A stretch of DNA of 60,520 nucleotides from Chromatiaceae bacterium (GTDB lineage: Bacteria; Pseudomonadota; Gammaproteobacteria; Chromatiales; Chromatiaceae): the NCBI GenBank assembly GCA_013426805.1, contig JACDZG010000033.1, positions 1-60,520 on the forward strand. The letters are read 5' to 3'. The notes below the pieces were generated by a model. It had not been told where the DNA came from. It searched no databases and worked only from the letters and a program-made list of their open reading frames with translations. The translations under genes were made by a program, and so were the position numbers. Positions within the stretch are counted from its first letter, which is position 1. Each line of letters begins with the position of its first letter. Below are positions 53,879-60,520 of the stretch, in pieces.

Positions 53879-54502
53879 TTGCTTGAACTGATGCAAGCGG
53901 GCGGTTGGCTCATGTGGCCGATCGCCGCCTGTTCCGTCATAGCGACCGCGCTGGTGATCGACCGTGCCTGGACATTGCGCCGGACGCGGATCATGCCCGA
54001 GAACCTGGTCGCCCGCATTTGGCAACTGCACCGCCAGGGGCAGCTCAGCGAGGAAGCGATCGAAGCGATCCGTGTCGGCTCCCCGCTGGGGCGGATGTTG
54101 GCGGCTGGGCTGGTCAACCGTAATCATTCTCGCGAAGTCATGAAAGAGGCCATTGCCGATACCGGCCGCCATGTCGTGGCCCGGCTCGAACGCCATCTCG
54201 ACACGCTCAGCACCATCGCCTCAGTCGCCCCCCTGCTCGGACTGCTCGGCACCGTCTTCGGCATGATCGACATCTTTGGTGTCATCATGAATGCCGGAAC
54301 AGGCAACGCCGGGATCCTCTCGGGCGGCATTGCCAAAGCACTCATCACCACCGCGGCCGGTCTCTCGGTCGCCATCCCCACCTTGCTCTGCCATCGTTTT
54401 TTCGACAGCCGGGTGGGACAATTCGCTATCGACATGGAAATGCAGGCCCTGCGCCTGGTCGAGGTCATGAAGGGCGAACGCGAAGCGGGCAGCGAATCCT
54501 GA
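53879..54502 (+). CDS. MotA/TolQ/ExbB proton-channel family protein
   Basis: A 207-residue protein with a TTG start supported by AGGAG five bases upstream. Three membrane helices: one N-terminal (GGWLMWPIAACSVIATALVI), then two in the conserved channel region, TIASVAPLLGLLGTVFGMIDIF and GGIAKALITTAAGLSVAIPTLL. With the ExbD-like product of the next gene (one-base overlap) it should form an energy-transducing motor. No tonB follows; adjacency to msbA-lpxK-kdsB suggests an envelope role, as in many Proteobacteria. Confidence 0.92.
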   Translation: MLELMQAGGWLMWPIAACSVIATALVIDRAWTLRRTRIMPENLVARIWQLHRQGQLSEEAIEAIRVGSPLGRMLAAGLVNRNHSREVMKEAIADTGRHVVARLERHLDTLSTIASVAPLLGLLGTVFGMIDIFGVIMNAGTGNAGILSGGIAKALITTAAGLSVAIPTLLCHRFFDSRVGQFAIDMEMQALRLVEVMKGEREAGSES

Positions 54503-54951
54503 TGAATCTACGCACCCGCCGCTCCCAGCCGCCCGAGATCAACCTGACGTCGCTCTTGGACGTCGTCTTCCTGCTGCTGATCTTTTTCATGGTCTCCACC
54601 ACTTTCAAGGACGAAGCGGGGCAAGAGCAGACCCGCCTGCGGGTGACCTTGCCTCAGGCCCAGGGTCAGGACCAGCCAGCCAAAGAAGCCGAATCGATCC
54701 GGATCATCATTGACCGGAACGGGACCTTTTATGTCAATGACCGTCTGGTCGTCGACCAACAGGCAATGACCCTGGTACGCGCACTCACCGGCGCCGTCAA
54801 CCAACGCAAGGGCATGCCCGTGTTGATCCAGGCCGACGCTAACACGCCTCATCAGGCCGTCATGACAGCGCTGGATGCCGCTGCGGAAGTTGGATTGAAT
54901 AAAGTCTCCTTCGCGACCGCGCGCCCGACCCTGCCGGCCGCACCGCAATGA
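54502..54951 (+). CDS. ExbD/TolR family biopolymer transport protein
   Basis: A 149-residue protein with one N-terminal membrane helix (LTSLLDVVFLLLIFFMVSTTF) carrying the proton-path Asp in LLDVVF, and a periplasmic domain (SIRIIIDRNGTFYVNDRLV...VLIQADANTPHQAVMTALDAA). It pairs with the preceding ExbB-type protein. Its stop overlaps the msbA ATG by four bases. Confidence 0.93.
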   Translation: MNLRTRRSQPPEINLTSLLDVVFLLLIFFMVSTTFKDEAGQEQTRLRVTLPQAQGQDQPAKEAESIRIIIDRNGTFYVNDRLVVDQQAMTLVRALTGAVNQRKGMPVLIQADANTPHQAVMTALDAAAEVGLNKVSFATARPTLPAAPQ

Positions 54952-56714
54952 CGCACGAAATACCCCAACTGGCGGCCCGTCAGGTGTATGGCCGCTTGCT
55001 CGGCTACGCCAAGCCCTATTGGCGCATGTTCGCCGTCTCGATCTTCGGCATGTTGATCTATGCCGCGACCGAGCCGCTTTTTGCTGCAATGATGAAACCG
55101 CTGATCGACGGTAGCTTCGTGCACAAGGACGAATCCATCGTTCGCCTGATGCCGTTGGCGCTGATCCTCATCTTTCTGGTGCGCGGCATCGCCGGATTCA
55201 TCAATGACTATTTTCTGAGCTGGGTCGGCCGGCGCGTGGTGGCGGATCTGCGTCAGGCCATGTTCGAGCACCTGCTGCGCGCCCCCACCCGCTATTACGA
55301 TCAACACGGATCCGGCCATATTCTGGCCAAGCTCACCTATAACGTCGAAAACGTGGCGAGTGCGGCCACTTCGGCCGTCACCACCCTGGTCCGCGACGGC
55401 GCTTCGGTCATCGGCCTGATGGCTTACATGCTCTATATCAATGCCACCCTGTCGGCCATCTTCCTGATCATTGGTCCGGTCATGGTCGGTGCCGTCAAGT
55501 ACGCCACCAAGCGGTTCAGACGCTACAGTCGACGCATTCAGGACCGGGTCGGTGAACTTACGCACGTGGCCCAGGAGGCGATCGACGCCCATCGCGTCGT
55601 CAAGTCCTTCGGCGGGCAGGCGCAAGAGACCGCCGAGTTCGGCTATATCAATGAGAAGACCCGCTCATTGCAGATGAAAATGATCGCCACCGAATCGGCG
55701 AGCGTGCCCCTGGTGCAATTGATTTCGGCCCTGGCCATTGCATTGATCGTCTACCTCTCCACCATGCAGGGGCTGCGCGCGGACATTACGGTTGGCACCT
55801 TCATGTCCTTCGTGGTCGCCATGGGTCTGCTGCTTCCCCCGGTCAAGCGCCTCACCGGTGTCAATGCCCACCTGCAGCGCGGCATCATCGCGGCAGAGAG
55901 CCTGTTCGAGCTGCTGGATTCCGAAACCGAGGACGATCCGGGCACCCGCACCCTCGGCCGCGCCCAAGGCCGCATCGAGTACCGTGATGTCACGCACCAG
56001 TATTCGCCGGATAAGGCGCCGGCGATCCGCAATCTCGACCTCATCATCGCTCCAGGGGAGAAGGTGGCGCTGGTCGGCCGTTCGGGCAGCGGCAAGACCA
56101 CGATCGCGAGCCTGTTGCCGCGCTTCTACGACCCCACCGGCGGTGAGATACTGATCGACGGGGTCCCGATCCGGGACTTGTCGCTGGCCGAACTGCGCAA
56201 TCAAATCGCCCTGGTCAGTCAGGATGTCGTGCTGTTCAATGACAGCATTGCCAACAACATCGCCTATGGCCGGCCCGTGCCCCCCACGCAGGAGGCGTTG
56301 GCGCACGTGGCCGAAGCTGCCCATGCGTTGGAGTTCATTCGCGCCTTACCTCAAGGCTTCGAAACCATGATCGGCGACCGGGGTGTCCTGCTCTCGGGCG
56401 GCCAACGCCAGCGTCTGGCCATCGCGCGGGCCATGCTCAAAGACGCCCCCATCCTGATCCTGGACGAGGCTACCTCCGCACTCGACACCGAGGCCGAGCG
56501 CCACATCCAGGCCGCGCTGCAACTGTTGATGGCGCAGCGCACCACCCTGGTCATCGCCCACCGGCTGTCCACCATCGAGAACGCCGACCGCATTCTGGTC
56601 CTGCTGGAGGGCCGAATCGTCGAGCAAGGCCGCCACGCCGACCTGATCAGCCTGGGCGGCTACTATGCCCGGCTGCATCGACTCCAGTTTCACGACGGAC
56701 TCTCTGACGCCTAA
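54948..56714 (+). CDS. msbA: Lipid A export ABC transporter MsbA
   Basis: A 588-residue half-transporter: six membrane helices in residues about 20-310, then the ATPase with Walker A GRSGSGKTTIASLL, Q loop LVSQDVVLF, signature LLSGGQRQRLAIARA, Walker B ILILDEATSALD and H-loop VIAHRLSTIE. It flips core-lipid A across the inner membrane. Placement before lpxK and kdsB supports MsbA over a general multidrug exporter. Confidence 0.95.
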   Translation: MTHEIPQLAARQVYGRLLGYAKPYWRMFAVSIFGMLIYAATEPLFAAMMKPLIDGSFVHKDESIVRLMPLALILIFLVRGIAGFINDYFLSWVGRRVVADLRQAMFEHLLRAPTRYYDQHGSGHILAKLTYNVENVASAATSAVTTLVRDGASVIGLMAYMLYINATLSAIFLIIGPVMVGAVKYATKRFRRYSRRIQDRVGELTHVAQEAIDAHRVVKSFGGQAQETAEFGYINEKTRSLQMKMIATESASVPLVQLISALAIALIVYLSTMQGLRADITVGTFMSFVVAMGLLLPPVKRLTGVNAHLQRGIIAAESLFELLDSETEDDPGTRTLGRAQGRIEYRDVTHQYSPDKAPAIRNLDLIIAPGEKVALVGRSGSGKTTIASLLPRFYDPTGGEILIDGVPIRDLSLAELRNQIALVSQDVVLFNDSIANNIAYGRPVPPTQEALAHVAEAAHALEFIRALPQGFETMIGDRGVLLSGGQRQRLAIARAMLKDAPILILDEATSALDTEAERHIQAALQLLMAQRTTLVIAHRLSTIENADRILVLLEGRIVEQGRHADLISLGGYYARLHRLQFHDGLSDA

Positions 56715-56809
56715 ACCGCGCCCAGCGCGGTATGTGATGGTGTTGGATGGGATCGGCCCCGGTAGACTCGACGATGGCTGGAGCAGGCGCGGTTTAACGT
56801 TTATTCTCG

Positions 56810-56927
56810 TTCCCACGCTCCAGCGTGGGAATGCCGTGCGGCCGCTCCAGCGGCCGGTAACGCCATGCGACGGCTTCCGCGTCGCGCCTTGCCTCCGCGG
56901 GATCGCGGCGCGACTGTTACGGTAACA
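56810..56927. repeat. Cluster of short hairpins between msbA and lpxK
   Basis: Five consecutive small palindromes: TTCCCACGC/GCGTGGGAA with loop TCCA (56810-56831), CGGCCGC/GCGGCCG with loop TCCA (56839-56856), GCGACG/CGTCGC (56867-56885), CCGCG/CGCGG (56895-56908) and TGTTAC/GTAACA (56915-56927). The first is of a type that I know as a widespread interspersed REP-like repeat in Proteobacteria. It fills most of the 217-base gap and ends four bases before lpxK. Confidence 0.65.
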
Positions 56928-56931
56928 ACCC

Positions 56932-57945
56932 TTGGACCCAACGCCCATCTGGTACGGCCGACATCCGCTGGCGCTGGTCCTGGCCCCGCTGGGCTGGCTT
57001 TATTGCGCCATCGCCCGGCTGCGCCGCAGCGGCTATCGCCACGGACACTTCGCCGTCCGGCGGCTGCCGATTCCGGTGGTGATCGTCGGTAACCTCACCG
57101 TTGGCGGAACGGGCAAGACACCCCTCGTGCTCAAGCTCGTGCAACTCACCGCGGCGCGCGGTTGGCGGCCCGGCATCATCACCCGCGGCTACGGCGCCCG
57201 GTCGGTTCATTGGCCGCGGACCGTGAGCCCCGCGGACGACCCCTGTGTGGTCGGAGACGAACCCCTTCTGCTTGCCCGGCGCGCGCCCTGTCCGGTGGTG
57301 GCGGGTCCGGATCGGTACGCGGACGGCGAACTGGCCGTGCACCGTCTCGGTTGCAACCTGCTGCTCTGCGACGACGGACTCCAGCACTACCGCCTGGCCC
57401 GCGACCTCGAGATCGCCGTGGTCGACGGTGATCGCGGCCTGGGCAATGGCCGTTGCCTGCCGGCCGGCCCCCTGCGCGAACCTCGCGAACGGCTGGCCAC
57501 CGTGGACCTGGTGATCCACAACGGCGGCACCGCCCCTGGGTACCGCTTCAGTCTGGTTCCAGGCGCGGCCATCGATCTGCACGACCCGACGCGCACCCAA
57601 CCCCTGCACGCCTTTCGTGACCGGCAGGTCACCGCGGTGGCCGGCATCGGCAACCCCGCACGTTTTTTCGCCATGCTGCGTTCTTACGGCGTCCAGGCGA
57701 CCGAACGTCCCTATCCGGACCACCATGCATTCACCACTGCCGACGCGCACACCTGGCCGCCCGGCCCCGTGCTGATGACCGAGAAGGACGCCGTGAAATG
57801 CGCCCGATTCGCGCGCGCCGACCTGTGGGCTTGTCCGGTCGAGGCGGTGCCGGACGACGCTTTCGTCGCCGCCTTCTTCGCGCACTTGGTCAAACGTCAT
57901 TTTCCTCGCCAACCATCCTGCGGATACGGCAATATCCGGCGCTAA
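56932..57945 (+). CDS. lpxK: Tetraacyldisaccharide 4'-kinase
   Basis: A 337-residue protein with a TTG start. It has an N-terminal membrane-associated helix (LALVLAPLGWLYCAIARL), the P loop VGNLTVGGTGKTPLVLKLV, the RGYGAR motif and LLLCDDGLQHYRLARDLEIAVVD. It phosphorylates the 4' position of the lipid A disaccharide. Between msbA and kdsB, the classical envelope order. Confidence 0.95.
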   Translation: MDPTPIWYGRHPLALVLAPLGWLYCAIARLRRSGYRHGHFAVRRLPIPVVIVGNLTVGGTGKTPLVLKLVQLTAARGWRPGIITRGYGARSVHWPRTVSPADDPCVVGDEPLLLARRAPCPVVAGPDRYADGELAVHRLGCNLLLCDDGLQHYRLARDLEIAVVDGDRGLGNGRCLPAGPLREPRERLATVDLVIHNGGTAPGYRFSLVPGAAIDLHDPTRTQPLHAFRDRQVTAVAGIGNPARFFAMLRSYGVQATERPYPDHHAFTTADAHTWPPGPVLMTEKDAVKCARFARADLWACPVEAVPDDAFVAAFFAHLVKRHFPRQPSCGYGNIRR

Positions 57946-57990
57946 CTACCCGTTTTCGTTTATCCGAAAGCCGCCGGAGGTACCCTGCCT

Positions 57991-58806
57991 TTGAACACCC
58001 TGCAACGTCCTGCGCCCCTAGCACCCGAGCTGGAACCCACGGTACCGCCGGATTTCAAGGTCGTGATCCCAGCCCGGTTCGGCTCCACCCGACTGCCCGG
58101 CAAGCCGCTGCTGCTCATCCACGGCAAACCCATGATCCAGCACGTGGTGGAGCGCGCGCGGGCGAGCGCCGCGGGCGCGGTGATCGTCGCGACAGACGAC
58201 CAGCGCATCGTCACCGCTTGTGCCGCCTTCGGTGCCGAGGCCCAACTCACCGGGACCGAGCATCGCAGCGGCTCCGACCGGATCGCCGAGGTCATCGAAC
58301 GCCGCAACTGGCCCGAGGACACCATCGTCGTCAACTTGCAGGGCGACGAGCCCTGCATGCCGCCCGCCCTGATCGACCAGGTTGCCCGTAATCTCAGCGC
58401 ACACCCTGGAGCCAACATGGCGACCTTGGCCTACGCGATTGCCGACGGCGAGACCCTGTTCGACCCCCATGTGGTCAAGGTGGTCACCGACGCCGCCGGC
58501 TTCGCCCTGTACTTCTCGCGTGCCCCCCTGCCCTGGCACCGTGACGAATTCATGGGCAAACGCGGCCACCTGCCGACCTCGGTCACTTTCCTGCGTCACA
58601 TCGGGCTCTATGCCTACCGGGCGGCTTTTCTGCGGCGCTATGTCACCTGGGAGCCGTCGCCGCTGGAGGTGGCCGAGGCGCTGGAACAATTGCGCGTCCT
58701 GTGGCACGGCGAGCGCATCCACGTCGGTATCGCCGCGCAGCCGCCCGGACCCGGCGTCGACACCGCGCATGACCTGGCAGGAGTCGCCGCCTTGCTCGGG
58801 GGCTGA
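57991..58806 (+). CDS. kdsB: 3-deoxy-manno-octulosonate cytidylyltransferase
   Basis: A 271-residue protein with a TTG start and GGAGG about 11 bases upstream. It has the nucleotidyltransferase core [31 protein letters not shown] and [11 protein letters not shown]. It makes CMP-Kdo for LPS. The N terminus is about 20 residues longer than usual, Pro-rich and not conserved; no better start is visible. Confidence 0.96.
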   Translation: MNTLQRPAPLAPELEPTVPPDFKVVIPARFGSTRLPGKPLLLIHGKPMIQHVVERARASAAGAVIVATDDQRIVTACAAFGAEAQLTGTEHRSGSDRIAEVIERRNWPEDTIVVNLQGDEPCMPPALIDQVARNLSAHPGANMATLAYAIADGETLFDPHVVKVVTDAAGFALYFSRAPLPWHRDEFMGKRGHLPTSVTFLRHIGLYAYRAAFLRRYVTWEPSPLEVAEALEQLRVLWHGERIHVGIAAQPPGPGVDTAHDLAGVAALLGG

Positions 58807-58858
58807 GGCTGCGGCCGGACCCCTGCCGGCATTCCCGTCGGATGCCAAATCCTGTTTT

Positions 58859-58887
58859 GCAGGGTGCATAAGCGCAGCGCATCCACC
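58859..58887 (+). repeat. Possible interspersed repeat
   Basis: A stretch containing GGGTGCATAAGCGCAGCGCA, of the kind I recall as common intergenic repeats in gammaproteobacterial genomes. It is seen once in this window, so repetition is not shown. The rest of the 58807-59066 gap has no gene. Confidence 0.3.
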
Positions 58888-59066
58888 ATCAGTCTCGCCG
58901 TCGGCAGGCTGTCGGCGGCGGCCACCCAAATTCGGAACTGCTGCCCCGAGTAGGCCGAGACGTCCGATTGCGAGTACTATCGCGCGAAGCGCAGAATGCC
59001 GTCACCGGCGAATCAACGCAGGCGCGGCCAACCGATTCGCCAACAGACACAGCGACCGGAGGAATC

Positions 59067-59666
59067 ATGTCCAAGCACGCGAGCAGCATCGCCGTCCTGG
59101 CGGCACTGATGGTCTGTGCCGACGCCGCCACTCAGGCGGCAGGCGGCGGACCCGATGGTTATCAGGTCCCGGCCTACGGCCAGCCGGCGCCTGGTGCCGG
59201 TGGTCAGATTCCCGGCTATTCCGGTCCCGCGTATGGTCAGTCGGCGCCCGCTCCAGGCGCTGGAGGTCAAGTCCCCGGTTATTCAGGCCCGGCTTACGGA
59301 CAGCCGGCACCCCCTCCCGGTGCCGGTTACCAGATTCCCGCCTACTCCGGTCCGGCCTATGGCCAGCCGGCACCCGGACCAGGCCGCGATGATCTGATCC
59401 CCGCTTACACCGGGCCGGCCTATGGCAGCCCGGCCGGAGCACCCCAAGTTCCGGGGTACGGTCCTGCGGGTGGACCCGGGGGTCCGACCCAGGGTGGCGG
59501 TTACGGCGACGCTCCAGGTGGCCCCGTTCCCGGCTATAGTGGAGCCCCCCACGGCGCCGATCAAGGCCCCTCGCCCGAGCCCGGGCGGGCCGGCGGTAAC
59601 AGCTTCAATCCCATGAAGATGAGGCCGAACCCCATGAAAATGTTCGGCGGCAACAGGGACCAATGA
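59067..59666 (+). CDS. Secreted Pro/Gly/Tyr-rich repeat protein
   Basis: A 199-residue protein. ATG 59067 (MSKHASSIAVLAALMVCADAATQA) with GGAGGAAT upstream gives a clear signal peptide. Residues about 30-150 are near-identical repeats of about 22-24 residues built on the units (I/V)PGYSGPAYGQ and PAPGPGAG, followed by a Gly/Pro-rich section and a Met-rich tail (FNPMKMRPNPMKMFGGNRD). Probably disordered and exported. I do not recognise a function; a surface or matrix role is a guess. Confidence 0.75.
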   Translation: MSKHASSIAVLAALMVCADAATQAAGGGPDGYQVPAYGQPAPGAGGQIPGYSGPAYGQSAPAPGAGGQVPGYSGPAYGQPAPPPGAGYQIPAYSGPAYGQPAPGPGRDDLIPAYTGPAYGSPAGAPQVPGYGPAGGPGGPTQGGGYGDAPGGPVPGYSGAPHGADQGPSPEPGRAGGNSFNPMKMRPNPMKMFGGNRDQ

Positions 59667-59762
59667 TCCTGGTCCGCCGCGGCCTCCCGCGCGGACCGAA
59701 CCGCTGACGGCCACTGTAGCCGTGGTCGTTTCGGCATCTGCCCAGACCCTGGAGCCTTCCCC

Positions 59763-60182
59763 ATGGCAATGACGGAACACATCGAAATCGACTTCCCCGG
59801 CGGCGCGCGTGTCGATGCGCGGATCCGCGAACACACCATTGCGACCGATCAACTGGTCGAACACGGCGGCGCGGGCTCCGCACCCCAGCCATTTGACCTG
59901 TTCCTGGCATCGATCGCCTCCTGTGCCGGCATCTTCGCCCTGAAATTCTGTCAAAGCCGCGACCTGCCCACCGTGGGCATGCGCCTGACCATGGACTGGC
60001 AAGGCCATAAGACCGATCCCAGTGCCGCCTCCGCGGTCCTTCGCCTCACCCTGCCGGAAGGCTTCCCGAACAAATACCGTGACGGCATCCTGAGATCCAT
60101 GGAGCTGTGCGCCGTCAAGCGGACCATCGAGCACGCGCCCCAGTTCCGAACCGAGGTCGTCGCCGCGGGTGCAGCCTCGTAG
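59763..60182 (+). CDS. OsmC family protein
   Basis: A 139-residue protein with the OsmC/Ohr fold signatures: FDLFLASIASCAGIFALKFCQ with the first redox Cys and MELCAVKRTIEH with the second. OsmC-like proteins reduce organic hydroperoxides or have unassigned thiol roles; the exact subgroup (OsmC, Ohr or YhfA-like) is not clear from length alone, with YhfA-like most probable. Stands alone between the repeat protein and the DUF3782 gene. Confidence 0.88.
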   Translation: MAMTEHIEIDFPGGARVDARIREHTIATDQLVEHGGAGSAPQPFDLFLASIASCAGIFALKFCQSRDLPTVGMRLTMDWQGHKTDPSAASAVLRLTLPEGFPNKYRDGILRSMELCAVKRTIEHAPQFRTEVVAAGAAS

Positions 60183-60255
60183 GTCAGATCATCCTGGCTA
60201 AGTAAAGCACGGAACCTCATCAGAACAGCAACGTACCCCATCGTTTGAAACCGAG

Positions 60256-60520
60256 ATGACGACCCAATCACTAAAAGAGACGATCAGACGTGAGCTGCCA
60301 GAAATCATCCGCACAGATCCGGATTTTCTCCGGTATATTCTGGATTTGACCCGCCGGGAGTATGCCGGGCGGGCGGCGACCGAAGACCGGTTCTACGAGA
60401 TCCTGGCTGAACTGCGCCGCGACCGGGAGGAGAGCGCCCGCAAGTGGGACGAATATAAAGAAGAGCAGAACCGCAAATGGGACGCGCATCAGGCGGAGCA
60501 GCGCGAAGAATTTATGCGGG
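60256..60520 (+). CDS. DUF3782 domain-containing protein, 5' part only
   Basis: ATG 60256 opens a frame that runs off the window edge after 88 codons. The visible part starts MTTQSLKETIRRELPEIIR, then turns into a charged coiled coil with repeats of the type RRDREESARKWDEYKEEQN. This is the N-terminal pattern of DUF3782 proteins, whose C terminus is a PD-(D/E)XK nuclease-like domain, not seen here. Such genes are multicopy in cyanobacteria and Chromatiaceae. Confidence 0.7.
   Translation, partial: MTTQSLKETIRRELPEIIRTDPDFLRYILDLTRREYAGRAATEDRFYEILAELRRDREESARKWDEYKEEQNRKWDAHQAEQREEFMR

Noticed and set aside
56665..56925. An 86-codon frame overlapping the msbA end
   Set aside because: Runs through the hairpin cluster and has no protein-like composition or homology that I can see.

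Overview
The window is a 60.5-kb stretch of a GC-rich gammaproteobacterial chromosome that includes the replication-origin neighbourhood. Gene order (dnaN-dnaA-rpmH-rnpA-yidD-yidC-mnmE, then mnmG-rsmG-parA-parB-atpIBEFHAGDC), dusB-fis and ntrBC-glnA support Gammaproteobacteria. Accessory families (DUF29, DUF3782, DUF433/DUF5615, a NACHT-pentapeptide protein) and general protein flavour suggest Chromatiales, perhaps a Chromatiaceae purple sulfur bacterium. No photosynthesis or sulfur gene is present, so the family assignment is inference.

Layout. 1-4.1 kb is accessory: a broken DUF29 copy, an intact DUF29 gene, and a NACHT-type STAND ATPase with a pentapeptide-repeat tail whose frame is cut by one in-frame amber codon, followed by a MITE-like hairpin. 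4.2-4.8 kb is a DUF433/DUF5615 toxin-antitoxin-like pair. 5.0-7.1 kb is groES-groEL behind a CIRCE operator. 7.2-18.4 kb is housekeeping: fxsA, cutA, dsbD with a duplicated N-terminal domain, a TlpA-like thioredoxin, aroQ, accBC, prmA, dusB-fis, purH and an lpxA-like gene. 18.4-23.7 kb is the nitrogen-control block (ntrC, ntrB, a DUF4124 protein, glnA) on the minus strand. 24.2-28.6 kb holds glyQS, gmhB and an acyltransferase.

The origin region (28.6-38 kb) has gyrB, dnaN and dnaA on the minus strand and rpmH-rnpA-yidD-yidC-mnmE on the plus strand. recF is absent from its usual place between dnaN and gyrB, where two parS-like palindromes lie instead. The dnaN-dnaA gap carries an AT-rich tract, a DnaA-trio-like run and two perfect DnaA boxes, and is my best oriC candidate. 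ParA and ParB, the expected users of parS, are encoded 13-14 kb away.

38-42 kb is a moxR-DUF58-transglutaminase operon on the minus strand, overlapping mnmE tail to tail. 42-53.8 kb is mnmG-rsmG-parAB and the full nine-gene ATP synthase operon, with a recognisable promoter and terminator. 53.9-58.8 kb is an envelope block (exbB-like, exbD-like, msbA, lpxK, kdsB) with a cluster of small hairpins in front of lpxK. The right end has a secreted Pro/Gly-rich repeat protein, an OsmC-family protein and the start of a DUF3782 gene cut by the window edge. I saw no tRNA, rRNA, CRISPR array, phage or complete insertion sequence.
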